A stretch of DNA of 64,000 bases. Origin: Collinsella ureilytica. GTDB taxonomy: Bacteria > Actinomycetota > Coriobacteriia > Coriobacteriales > Coriobacteriaceae. The position numbers and the translations under genes were made by a program. Below the pieces are notes generated by a model. It saw only the letters and a list, made by a program, of their open reading frames with translations, had not been told where the DNA came from and searched no databases. The stretch is taken from contig NZ_JAIMFO010000006.1 in NCBI RefSeq assembly GCF_019795105.1, positions 293,511-357,510 on the forward strand, written 5' to 3'. Shown in pieces: positions 51,261 to 59,235 of this stretch; the first letter of the stretch is position 1; every line of letters begins with the position of its first letter.

Positions 51261-52104
51261 TGAGCTCAGCCCTAGCCTGAACGATGCTGGGCAGGAGCAT
51301 AAGATAACGAAAGCCGATCTGATCAAGACGTCACTGAATATAGGCTCCTTAGGCATGGAGTTCTCTTGGACATACTACAAGCAGATGAATATTGCCTTCT
51401 GCTTAATGGTCGCCAAGCTGCTTAAGAAAATATATCGAGACGACGAAGTAGGCTATCGGGCGGCACTTTCTCGTCATATGGCGTTCTTCAATATTACGGT
51501 GCAATTTGCTCCCTTTGTTGGCGGTATTGCCCTTTCTATGGAGGAGCGTATTGCGCGAGGTGAAGCAGATCCTGAATCGGTAAATGAAGTCAAAGCTGCT
51601 CTTATGGGTCCGCTCTCAGGCGTTGGCGATGCTATCTTTCTCTCAACGTTGCGCGTCTTAGCAGCAGGGATTGGTATTTCACTATGCCAGAGCGGGAGCT
51701 TACTTGGCCCGATTGCTTTTCTTCTCATTTATAACATTCCCGGCTTCTGGCTGCGGGTGTGGGGCATTCAAAAGGGCTATCACCTAGGTGTTAACTTCCT
51801 TGAGCAGGCAATTAAGTCAGGACTTATGGAAAAAGTCATGCTTGCGATTGGAATTATTGGAGCTATGGTAATTGGATCCATGACGGTTGGAATGTTTTGG
51901 GCTACCATGCCTATTCCGATTGGTGGGGGAGAAGATCCGGCAACACTCCAGAGTATTCTCGATAGCATCATGCCCGGTCTGCTAGGACTTGGTGCCTTCG
52001 GCTTATATTATTGGCTGCTCTCGAAAAAAGTGAGTCCCACGATTTTAATTTTAGGAACGATGGCACTTGGTGTTATAGGGGCGTACTTTGGCTTCTTAGC
52101 GTAA
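51244..52104 (+). CDS. Mannose-family PTS IID subunit
   Basis: The ATG at 51244 lies inside the IIC gene with GGAAGGAG 9 bases upstream, and gives 286 residues. IID motifs include LNIGSLGMEFSWTYYKQMN at the start, FFNITVQFAPFVGGIALSMEE and ALMGPLSGVGDAIF. The C-terminal part has two or three hydrophobic helices. It completes the IIB-IIC-IID set. A strong stem follows 57 bases downstream, at the junction with the opposing regulatory operon. Confidence 0.95.
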   Translation: MTTISNELSPSLNDAGQEHKITKADLIKTSLNIGSLGMEFSWTYYKQMNIAFCLMVAKLLKKIYRDDEVGYRAALSRHMAFFNITVQFAPFVGGIALSMEERIARGEADPESVNEVKAALMGPLSGVGDAIFLSTLRVLAAGIGISLCQSGSLLGPIAFLLIYNIPGFWLRVWGIQKGYHLGVNFLEQAIKSGLMEKVMLAIGIIGAMVIGSMTVGMFWATMPIPIGGGEDPATLQSILDSIMPGLLGLGAFGLYYWLLSKKVSPTILILGTMALGVIGAYFGFLA

Positions 52105-52160
52105 TGAGAGCTGGAGCGCATACTAGATTGTAGGCGCTTAGAGTCAGCGTGAAGTATACG

Positions 52161-52198
52161 GCCTGTGCAATAGCTGGAGTTTTAGCTGTTGTGCAGGC
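52161..52198. terminator. Bidirectional hairpin between convergent operons
   Basis: GCCTGTGCAATAGCT pairs with AGCTGTTGTGCAGGC (15 bp, two wobbles) around an 8-base loop. It sits between the IID gene and the facing GntR gene. T-runs are weak on both sides, but the length of the stem favours termination. Confidence 0.6.
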
Positions 52199-52264
52199 TG
52201 TTCGCTACCTATTCGCTGCCTTTTCAAGCGTCTGTACGAGGGAAGAGCTCTAAAGGCGTATGCC

Positions 52265-53008
52265 TCAGAACTGATAACTAAAGCCAGCGCGTGTGCCACA
52301 GTTGATTGAGCGCGCGTACTCGATAATTTGGCCGCTTTCATCGACGGTAAGACATTCAAGCACGAGCGCCGGGCTATCCGCATCGGTGCACAAAAGCTTA
52401 GCGTTATGTACATCAAGCCGTGTGATGCTTAGTTTTTGGTGAGCCTCACAAACTGGATGGCCGAGTATTCCGTATGTCTCATAGAGACTAAACGCTGTGA
52501 TATCGATCGATTCAATAGTGGGAAATACGGTAAGAGGGATCAGTGCTTGCTCAATCGTTGCGGGAATAGCATCAATACTATTCAGGCGGCGGATCGAATA
52601 GAGGGCATCCGTTGGCTCAATATCAAAAAGATCAGCATAGTACTGTCCGGCTAGCCGAGTTGACTTTTCAATTATCCTCACGCTGGGTGTATGGCCACGC
52701 TTGCGCATTGAGTTTCTAAAGCCGCTCAGTGAGCTACTTTCCCCCGCTCTTCCTCCAGATAAATTGGATACGAATGTGCCCTTGCCTTGTATGCGTCGGA
52801 GTATTCCTTGTTGCACAAGCCCCTCAAGAGCGCTTCGTATGGTGAGCCGTGTTGTATCGTACAGTTTGGCTAGCTCATTTTCTGATGGTAGGGCGGCACC
52901 TGTAGGATATTCAGACCGAGCAATCCGATTGAGTAGATCAGCACGGATTTGTTGATAGAGAGGGACGGGGCGTGTCGTCTCATTTTTCGAATTTAAAACT
53001 TGAGCCAT
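52265..53008 (-). CDS. GntR/UTRA-family transcriptional regulator
   Basis: A 247-residue HutC-type regulator. The winged helix lies at about 15-85 (YPTGAALPSENELAKLYDTTRLTIRSAL, then GKGTFVSN), followed by a UTRA effector domain that in this family binds small phosphosugars or similar ligands. AGAAGGTAG lies upstream of the ATG, inside the preceding gene, whose end it overlaps by 16 bases. It is the third gene of the minus-strand operon facing the PTS genes and a good candidate for their regulator. Confidence 0.93.
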   Translation of the reverse strand: MAQVLNSKNETTRPVPLYQQIRADLLNRIARSEYPTGAALPSENELAKLYDTTRLTIRSALEGLVQQGILRRIQGKGTFVSNLSGGRAGESSSLSGFRNSMRKRGHTPSVRIIEKSTRLAGQYYADLFDIEPTDALYSIRRLNSIDAIPATIEQALIPLTVFPTIESIDITAFSLYETYGILGHPVCEAHQKLSITRLDVHNAKLLCTDADSPALVLECLTVDESGQIIEYARSINCGTRAGFSYQF

Positions 53009-53760
53009 GCTTCTACCTTCTGAGATGTTGAGCCTGCTTGCGTATCATCGCTGGCATATTGGAATCGATCTGCAAGGGCGATGGCACGACAGTACTCAAC
53101 GATGATGCCATCTTGAGTGCGGTTTCGGCACTGCTCAAAAAAGGCTGGAGTACCAGCTTCAACCTGAAGAAGCTTCGCTTCTTCTGCAGTGACGGTAGTA
53201 ATCGAGAGCTGCTCATCTCCATGGACAAACGTAAGGCCATGCTCTTTACGTATGACTGCTAGCAGACTCTCCCGAGAGAAGTCATGAGTGGCAATGGTTG
53301 GACAATACTCAAGATTAATGTGTGATAGCTCAATTGAAATAGGCTGATCATCAGCGTAGCGAACACGTTTTAACTTAAAGATTGGTGTTCCCTTCTCTCC
53401 CTCCATTTTGGATGCAACGAGCTCATCCATGACCGTGCATTCCGACTGAATGACGAGAGAGTGGGCGCGTCTTCCAGCTGCGCTTACAATATCGGTAAAG
53501 CTACCTGAGCGTTGAAAGATGTGAGTTGGCTTCGGGGGGAGCACATAGGTTCCTGATCCATGCCTGCTCTCAAGTAATCCCTGTGAGCTGAGCTGTTTAA
53601 TTGCACCTCTGAGAGCAGTGCGAGATACCCCGAGCTGTTCGCACAAAATACGTTCTCCAGGGAGCTTATCTCCAGCGTTGAGTGAGTTGCTCGCTATACG
53701 CCAGATGATGCCTTCGATAGCTCGTTCTTTTGGAGGAATGCTGCCACTACCTAAGGTCAT
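52993..53760 (-). CDS. GntR/UTRA-family transcriptional regulator, second copy
   Basis: A 255-residue paralogue of the next gene. The winged helix (about 15-75) has GDKLPGERILCEQLGVSRTALRGAI and HGSGTYVLPP; the UTRA domain follows (about 85-245). Its ATG overlaps the TGA of the upstream gene (ATGA), and its own end overlaps the next start. Overall identity to the neighbouring regulator looks low, so they probably answer different ligands or form a heteromeric pair. Both could recognise the AGTGGTATTA-type site at the operon promoters. Confidence 0.92.
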   Translation of the reverse strand: MTLGSGSIPPKERAIEGIIWRIASNSLNAGDKLPGERILCEQLGVSRTALRGAIKQLSSQGLLESRHGSGTYVLPPKPTHIFQRSGSFTDIVSAAGRRAHSLVIQSECTVMDELVASKMEGEKGTPIFKLKRVRYADDQPISIELSHINLEYCPTIATHDFSRESLLAVIRKEHGLTFVHGDEQLSITTVTAEEAKLLQVEAGTPAFFEQCRNRTQDGIIVEYCRAIALADRFQYASDDTQAGSTSQKVEAWLKF

Positions 53761-54266
53761 GAAGAGCTCGTCTCTTTTGATCCTAATTCCTGCATGTTAG
53801 TAAAAGCATCTTTTAGATTAGATCCAAATCGTTCAAGGCGCTTATAGGTGACGGAGCTCTTACGAACAGGCCTTGTGATAATGGGAATGCTCATGTGTAT
53901 CGGCTGCTCTTCTGGGTGATCAGATGCAACTGAAATTCGTAGAGTTATACCTGGGCACATAGACTGGTCAGCTTCCAAATTTGCTCTAGAAGCTAAAAGG
54001 GGGTTTACAAGAATGCGCTTGAACAAGGACTTATCATCCAGTGCAGTTTCATTATTCTGTGTTCGAACCTCAATAAGGTCCACGTTGGTGATATCGCTGT
54101 AGGCAAAGATGATCGGGTCAGAACCTCGATATAGAGCTGCCCAGTGCTGGGAAGTATCATCTTGATAGATGTTGGGAAGGGGCGATAGCACAGGAGCTTC
54201 AAAGAGCGTTTTAGTAATGGTGAAGCCATATGGTTTAAAGATTGCGCCAAGATCTCGTTTGCTCAA
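53757..54266 (-). CDS. Unknown protein, PH-like/DUF4428-type resemblance
   Basis: A TTG start at 54266 is chosen because AAGGAG lies 7 bases upstream; no ATG fits. The 169 residues have no membrane segment. The pattern IFAYSDITNVDLIEV, then GITLRISVASDHPEEQP and a final YKRLERFGSNLKDAFTNMQ, resembles small Firmicutes proteins with a PH-like fold often found with zinc-ribbon (DUF4428) or SHOCT parts, both absent here. That likeness is by eye only. It is the first gene of the operon with the two GntR regulators, so a link to sensing or control of the PTS operon is possible but not shown. Confidence 0.55.
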   Translation of the reverse strand: MSKRDLGAIFKPYGFTITKTLFEAPVLSPLPNIYQDDTSQHWAALYRGSDPIIFAYSDITNVDLIEVRTQNNETALDDKSLFKRILVNPLLASRANLEADQSMCPGITLRISVASDHPEEQPIHMSIPIITRPVRKSSVTYKRLERFGSNLKDAFTNMQELGSKETSSS

Positions 54267-54336
54267 AATGACTCCTTCCGCTGTAGAGAGCTGCTGTATC
54301 TAACATAAGATCAATCCTATACAATATTCTAATAAA

Positions 54337-54346
54337 TAATACCACT
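54337..54346 (-). promoter_or_regulatory. Probable operator upstream of the regulatory operon
   Basis: On the minus strand AGTGGTATTA is followed by TTTATTAGAATATTG. The same decamer with a similar AT-rich flank precedes the PTS/deglycase operon (47622-47631). It lies 71 bases upstream of the TTG start at 54266, near the expected promoter. Confidence 0.45.
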
Positions 54347-54550
54347 CCTAGTTCATGTCTCAGCTATCTATACGTGCTGTCTGTAGCATAGTAGTGGGTT
54401 ATTCAGTAAGAATAAAGTCATAAGTTGGTAGTGAGAAATATTGATTCGGATGAGGACTGAAGGTATGGGCGAGCCTTTCTCAGCTGATCCCATATACACG
54501 CGTTTAATTCCCCATCTCGACGTGAGGCGTTAGAGCGGGTATGATGGGCA

Positions 54551-54672
54551 TCCACCCCGTGCGTTCGATGGGTGCGGGTGACGGTATGTTCCGAACCTGG
54601 TCAGGTCCGGGAGGAAGCAGCCATAAGGAGCCGCTGCCGGGCACCCGTTCCCATCGAGTCCACGGGGTTTGC
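54551..54672 (+). ncRNA. ffs: Signal recognition particle RNA, small bacterial type
   Basis: The conserved SRP domain IV core is present: TGTTCCGAACCTGGTCAGG, then a GGAGGAAGCAGCCATAAG stretch (about 54586-54631). CCCCGTG (54555-54561) pairs with CACGGGG (54661-54667) to close a long hairpin, and GATGGG pairs with CCCATC within it. A TATGAT -10-like box (54539-54544) lies just upstream. This RNA pairs with Ffh to target membrane proteins. Exact ends are estimated from the pairing. Confidence 0.93.
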
Positions 54673-54738
54673 TGTTTCGCGTGTGTCTGCGCATCCCCGT
54701 ATAATGGCACCGGATATCAATAATGTTGGAGGCTCGGT

Positions 54739-56304
54739 ATGGATCTCTCGGTGCTCATGTGGATATGCGTGCTCTTATTAGTGGCGATTGTGATGGCTCT
54801 TGCCGTGAGCGTGCGGAGCTTGCTTGCAGCCACGCGCACCTCTAGAGAGAAGGTAGAGGAGGCTGCGGCAGCTTCTGCTCGGCTTGACGCTGTGCTGCTT
54901 GGAATAACTGCTCAGGTAGATCGCCTTGAGGGTGCAGTTGCAGACATTTCACGCCAGCAAACCGCCTCAGCTGCTGCAGACCAGCAACGGCACAACGCGG
55001 TTCTGCGTCAATCCTTACAACTTTCTGATCGTTCAGAGGCACTGCGCACCGAGCTCTCCGAACAACTTACAGCAGGACGTCGAGATTCTGACAATCAGCT
55101 GCGCGAGATGCGCTCGGTGGTTGATAGCAAGCTGAGCGAAACGCTCTCTCGTCAGTCGGCAGATCTGCGTGATCAGCTGGCAAAGTTTGATGAGCGCTTT
55201 GGTGGTTTCCAAACACAAATCCAAGGCTTTCAAGAGCAGATGACGCTAGGTTTGAAAGCAAGTGCTGATGCGGCCACAAAAAGTGTGGGCGAGGTGCGCC
55301 AAACGGTTGAGCGCCAGCTGACCGGTATCCGTGAAGATAACGCAGCTCAGCTTGATCGGATGCGCGAAACGGTGGACGAAAAGCTGTCTCGCACCTTAAA
55401 CGAGCGCCTGAGCACCTCATTTAAGCAGGTGAGTGAGTCGTTAGACGTGGTTTCTAAGGGCTTAGGTGAGATGCGCACCGTTGCCTCAGGTGTGGGCGAT
55501 CTCAAGCGTGTGCTCTCAAATGTAAAGACGCGTGGCATCCTCGGTGAGGTACAGCTCGGGGCAATTTTGCGTGAGATCTTAACGACTGATCAGTATCTGG
55601 AAGACGTGGCAACGATTCCAGGAAAGACTGAGCGCGTGGAGTTTGCGGTTCGTCTGCCGGTTGAGGGCGGAGAGCCAATTTTGCTTCCTATTGACTCAAA
55701 GTTCCCAGGAGACGCGTACGAGCGCTTGCATGTAGCACTTGAGGAAGGCGACGCAGAAGCTGTTGTTGCTGCTCGCAAAAACCTCGAGTCTCAAATTAAG
55801 AAGGAAGCAAAGGATATTTCAACTAAGTATGTGAGCGTGCCGCATACCACCAACTTTGGCATTCTCTTTTTGCCTTTTGAGGGGCTGTATGCCGAGGTTG
55901 TAAATATGCCTGGGCTGATTGAAGTTTTGCAGCGCGACTATCGCGTAAATGTTGCTGGCCCGAGCACCATGGCAGCCGTGCTTAATAGTCTGCAGATGAG
56001 CTACCAGACCTTTGCCTTCCAAAAGCGCGCTGATGAGATTCAGCGCGTGCTTGCTGCGGTGAAGGCAGAATTCCCACGCTACCAGCAAGAGCTTGCGCGC
56101 GCACTCAAGCAGATAAAAACTGCCGAGCGCACGGTGGATGGCATTATCAATACTCGTACAAACGTTATGCAGCGAAAGCTCAAAAGCGTCACAGCGATGG
56201 AGGATCCGGCTGAGGCGGCCAACCTGCTCGGAATCGGTGGCGCTTCCAGCTTGGGTGTCGCAGGAGATTTTGACGATGATGCTGAGGTTCGTGAGGAGGC
56301 ATAG
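54739..56304 (+). CDS. rmuC: DNA recombination protein RmuC
   Basis: A 521-residue protein with one N-terminal transmembrane helix (about 5-27), a long coiled coil (about 35-245) and a C-terminal nuclease-like domain, with the family motifs RGILGEVQLGAILREIL, LLPIDSKFPGDAYERL and LFLPFEGLYAEVV. RmuC limits inversions at short repeats in E. coli; its biochemical action is uncertain. GGAGG lies shortly before the ATG. Its stop is 2 bases from the nth start, so the two DNA-maintenance genes form one unit. Confidence 0.96.
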   Translation: MDLSVLMWICVLLLVAIVMALAVSVRSLLAATRTSREKVEEAAAASARLDAVLLGITAQVDRLEGAVADISRQQTASAAADQQRHNAVLRQSLQLSDRSEALRTELSEQLTAGRRDSDNQLREMRSVVDSKLSETLSRQSADLRDQLAKFDERFGGFQTQIQGFQEQMTLGLKASADAATKSVGEVRQTVERQLTGIREDNAAQLDRMRETVDEKLSRTLNERLSTSFKQVSESLDVVSKGLGEMRTVASGVGDLKRVLSNVKTRGILGEVQLGAILREILTTDQYLEDVATIPGKTERVEFAVRLPVEGGEPILLPIDSKFPGDAYERLHVALEEGDAEAVVAARKNLESQIKKEAKDISTKYVSVPHTTNFGILFLPFEGLYAEVVNMPGLIEVLQRDYRVNVAGPSTMAAVLNSLQMSYQTFAFQKRADEIQRVLAAVKAEFPRYQQELARALKQIKTAERTVDGIINTRTNVMQRKLKSVTAMEDPAEAANLLGIGGASSLGVAGDFDDDAEVREEA

Positions 56305-56306
56305 TC

Positions 56307-56969
56307 GTGGCTCGCGAGACAAATGCTGCTAAGCGAGAGCGGGCGATTGAATTTTGCGAGCGGCTCGACCGTCGGTATGGGCCGGTTGAGTGCTTTTTGG
56401 ATCACGCTACGCCATTCAGGCTCGTTATTGCGGTACTGCTGTCTGCTCAAACAACAGATGCCCAGGTGAACAAGGTAACACCTGAGCTCTTTCGCCGCTG
56501 GCCTACGCCAGAAACTATGGCTGGAGCCACGGCTGCAGAGGTCGCTGAGGTAATTAAGTCGCTCGGCTTTTATAAAACTAAGGCGCGCCACACCGTAGAA
56601 GCTGCACAGATGATCATGGCTGATTTTGGGGGAGAGGTTCCCCGTACGATGGATGAGCTCACACAGCTGCCAGGCGTTGGCCGGAAAACTGCAAACATCG
56701 TGCTTAATGTGGGATTTGGCATTGTGGAGGGCATTGCAGTGGATACCCATGTCAACCGCATTGCACATCGCTTGCGCTTCTCGCTAAAAAAGCATGAGAA
56801 GCTGCCACTGAAAACCGAGCAAGATTTGTTAAAGCTCTTACCTCGCGAGTGGTGGGAGAACGTGAACCACCAGTGGATTACCTTTGGGCGTGAGATCTGT
56901 CATGCCCGCTCCCCGCGCTGCTCCGAGTGCCCAATGACTGATCTTTGCCCGAGTGTTCAGTCTGCCTAG
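56307..56969 (+). CDS. nth: Endonuclease III
   Basis: A base-excision DNA glycosylase/AP lyase acting on oxidised pyrimidines. The GTG start has AGGAGG upstream, in the end of rmuC. In the 220-residue protein the helix-hairpin-helix LPGVGRKTANIVLN carries the catalytic lysine, and VDTHVNRIAHRL the catalytic aspartate. The [4Fe-4S] ligands fit the C-x6-C-x2-C-x5-C rule in CHARSPRCSECPMTDLC near the C-terminus. All needed residues are present. Confidence 0.97.
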   Translation: MARETNAAKRERAIEFCERLDRRYGPVECFLDHATPFRLVIAVLLSAQTTDAQVNKVTPELFRRWPTPETMAGATAAEVAEVIKSLGFYKTKARHTVEAAQMIMADFGGEVPRTMDELTQLPGVGRKTANIVLNVGFGIVEGIAVDTHVNRIAHRLRFSLKKHEKLPLKTEQDLLKLLPREWWENVNHQWITFGREICHARSPRCSECPMTDLCPSVQSA

Positions 56970-57407
56970 GTAGCGGCGCTTTGTGCGTGCCTGTGGCCTC
57001 TCTTATATATAAGTAATGCATACGTGCTGAGATAGTGACGAATAGTCGAAACAGTATGCAGCATGCAAGTTTGTGCACGAACAATGGTAGCTGTCGAACG
57101 CGCCCGATGACCCCTTATCGATTCCTGTAGAGCAGGCCTTGCGCATATGGTACGGGCTGTATGCGTAGGTACATGCTTGCGAGTTTATGGAGCCTCACGC
57201 TCTATGAAGAGCACTCTGTCGTAAATGCCCCCCTACAATTTAAATACTCAAATAGAGAGATTCCACTCAATTTCTTGCCGCAGCTTATGACGCAAAAATT
57301 ATTTCTTGGGGTTGAGCAACTGATTGCTTCCAAGATTCGGTTTCATGGGAACAGGAAGTGCTCTTCTTATTACCGAGATGAGGAGCAAGTCAGGAAGGAC
57401 GCCTAAA
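56970..57407 (+). other. Intergenic region before the second LPXTG gene
   Basis: A 438-base region without a supported gene. A frame at 57161-57406 has no ribosome-binding site and no family likeness. TTGCCG (57275-57280) with ATTATT 17 bases on is a weak promoter candidate. AGGAAGGA precedes the LPXTG gene ATG. Confidence 0.45.
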
Positions 57408-58187
57408 ATGAAGAAAGCACGCACTCTTGCAGTTGCGGCTGGCTTGAGTCTCAGTATGGTTCTGGGAGTCATGCCCGCGACGGTATTTGCTGAGGCAAAT
57501 CCTGCCGAGTTCAAAGACCAGCAGCCTGAGGTAAAGAAGTCAGTCACACTGAATTACCGCTACGAGAATACTGCTGGCGAGAACGTGAGCAAGCAGTACA
57601 CTGTTTCGGCTGACAGCTGGTTCAACTATCAGCCTACCGACATGAAGATCCCTGCTGGTAAGGTTTTGGTTGGCTGGACTGCATCTGAGGGTGGCGCGAA
57701 GCTTGCTGCCGACGCTGACACGAGCATGATCTTTGCTCTGTACCCGGTGTTTGAGCAGGCTCCTGTTCAGAAGCCCGAGGTGAACAAGTCTCTCACCTTG
57801 ACCTATCGCTACGAGACCACCGCTGGTGAGTATGGTAACCACACCCACGTGGTAACGCCGGAGAACTGGTTCAACTATCAGCCTACCGACATGAAGATCC
57901 CTGCTGGTAAGGTTTTGGTTGGCTGGACTGCATCTGAGGGTGGCGCGAAGCTTGCTGCCACCGACGATCCTTTTGCAAGCCTCGTGCTCTATCCGGTGTT
58001 TGCTGATGTGGAGACTCCGGGCGGCGAGGTCGCTGTGCCTCAAACGAAAGAGAAGACGAAGCGCAAAAAGAAGAAGGCCAATCTGCCTCAGACCGGCGAT
58101 CCAGTCTTCGTGATCACTTCCGCTGCTTCTCTGACCGGCATTGCCGCTACTGCTGTTAGCATGTACATGACGAAGCGTCGCAAGTAA
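57408..58187 (+). CDS. LPXTG surface protein with two internal repeats
   Basis: ATG 57408 has AGGAAGGA 10 bases upstream; the earlier in-frame ATG at 57324 would bury the signal peptide. The 259-residue protein has a Sec signal (1 to about 28, cleaved at VFA-EA), two repeats of about 75 residues offset by 83 (from about residues 42 and 125), a Lys-rich linker, and the sorting signal LPQTG (226-230), hydrophobic segment and KRRK tail. The repeats (TLNYRYE..., WFNYQPTDMKIPAGKVLVGW) resemble the InlB/Listeria-Bacteroides type beta-grasp repeats found in adhesins. Ninety-four bases are identical between the copies. Confidence 0.88.
   Translation: MKKARTLAVAAGLSLSMVLGVMPATVFAEANPAEFKDQQPEVKKSVTLNYRYENTAGENVSKQYTVSADSWFNYQPTDMKIPAGKVLVGWTASEGGAKLAADADTSMIFALYPVFEQAPVQKPEVNKSLTLTYRYETTAGEYGNHTHVVTPENWFNYQPTDMKIPAGKVLVGWTASEGGAKLAATDDPFASLVLYPVFADVETPGGEVAVPQTKEKTKRKKKKANLPQTGDPVFVITSAASLTGIAATAVSMYMTKRRK
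57617..57710. repeat. Exact 94-bp direct repeat, copy 1
   Basis: Bases 57617-57710 are identical to 57866-57959, within the LPXTG gene. The copies are 249 bp (83 codons) apart, so recombination between them would remove or add one repeat in frame. Confidence 0.93.
57866..57959. repeat. Exact 94-bp direct repeat, copy 2
   Basis: Second copy of the repeat at 57617-57710, in the same reading frame. Flanking parts of the two repeats differ clearly, which points to recent gene conversion or duplication under constraint of this core. Confidence 0.93.
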
Positions 58188-58233
58188 GTAGGGAACCCTG
58201 CTCACTCGATTCGCTCGAGTCAACTGAGAATGG

Positions 58234-58265
58234 AAGCCCTTGGGATCTGGTGTCTCAGGGGCTTT
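58234..58265 (+). terminator. Terminator of the second LPXTG gene
   Basis: A 12-bp stem AAGCCCTTGGGA/TCTCAGGGGCTT (two wobbles) with a 7-base loop is followed by TCTCGG, 47 bases after the stop. The T-run is short. Confidence 0.7.
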
Positions 58266-59235
58266 CTCGGTTACCTTTTGGTTGCTTCTTTCTAACGTAG
58301 GGGAATCGCAAAAATTAGCTATCTCTCCAGTGCGCCGCTTTGCGATCAAAAGGCCAGTATCATGCATGTTTTCTCAAGTATAGAGGCTTGGGATTTGCTG
58401 CGGAAGTCAGGTTGATTACGCCCTGCTATTAAACCCCTTCGCAAGAAACTTATCTCAAAATTTCAATTTAGACTTATCGCTCCTGGGCTCGCGTGGATGA
58501 GAGCGTGCATTTTGGTGTCGTTAGGAGCACTTTTGACCGCACCTCGCGTCAAATCTGTGCCTCATGGGCAATAAATGTACTAATAGTAACCCCCTATAAT
58601 CAGAAAACGCGACCAGCGCCCTAAGGGTCATTTACGTAGGGTGGAAATTTCATTAAGTCCCAGCACGCGTAATCCTCAGATAACGTGGCATGTGCTCTAA
58701 CAGCGACTTCTCTCCGAGCGGAAGCTTCCCCGTGCGCAGGCTTGCTTGACGTGGTTCGTCCTCTAAGAGCGATTCACTTTCTTGAGGCACCGACTCAAAG
58801 AACGATCGGCCTATGCCAGCGTAAGGAGTGTGAGGCACCGACGCAAAGAACGCGTGGCTCTCCGGCGACACCGCCGCAAAGCCCGCTCGGACTACGCTTG
58901 CTAAGGCAGAGCCGCAGCCCCCCTTTTTTAGATACTGCTGCAAAGATGCGCGCGCTCCTGAGACAGTTGAGGCTCCGCTATCAAACTGTGTCAGCCGAGG
59001 CAATTGAACCCGTTATCGTGCAAGACGGCATTGCACATGGCACCGGGCATCTCGCGCTTCAGGCGGTATAATCAAGCCAAGTCGTGGCGGTTAGCACCAA
59101 TGCTTCACATGAGCTCCGCGCTCGTCCAATCCGCTCGCCCAATCGCCCGACTCAGCAATATTTAGATTGAACCCGCGCGAGCAGCTCTCGAGCGGGTTTT
59201 ACGCCGTAGACGTGCGACTATCTGCAGAGGATCCT
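58266..59235 (+). other. Gene-poor kilobase with repeated cassettes
   Basis: Nearly 1 kb without a convincing gene. Inside are TGAGGCACCGACTCAAAGAA (58783) and TGAGGCACCGACGCAAAGAA (58831), 48 bp apart. On the minus strand both fall in the same open frame (58653-59003), giving SFFESVP-like and FFASVP-like peptides, with further S-L-L-E-x-x-P variants, but no start signal or family supports a gene. The region may be decayed coding DNA or an intergenic repeat family. No pth gene, often found before mfd, is present. Confidence 0.55.

Noticed and set aside
58653-59003. Minus-strand 116-codon frame with SFFESVP-type peptides
   Set aside because: No ribosome-binding site, no family likeness; kept as a repeat observation, not as a gene.
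58685-59071. Plus-strand 128-codon frame
   Set aside because: Mostly antisense to the previous frame, with Arg/Pro/Leu-rich composition typical of non-coding GC-rich DNA.
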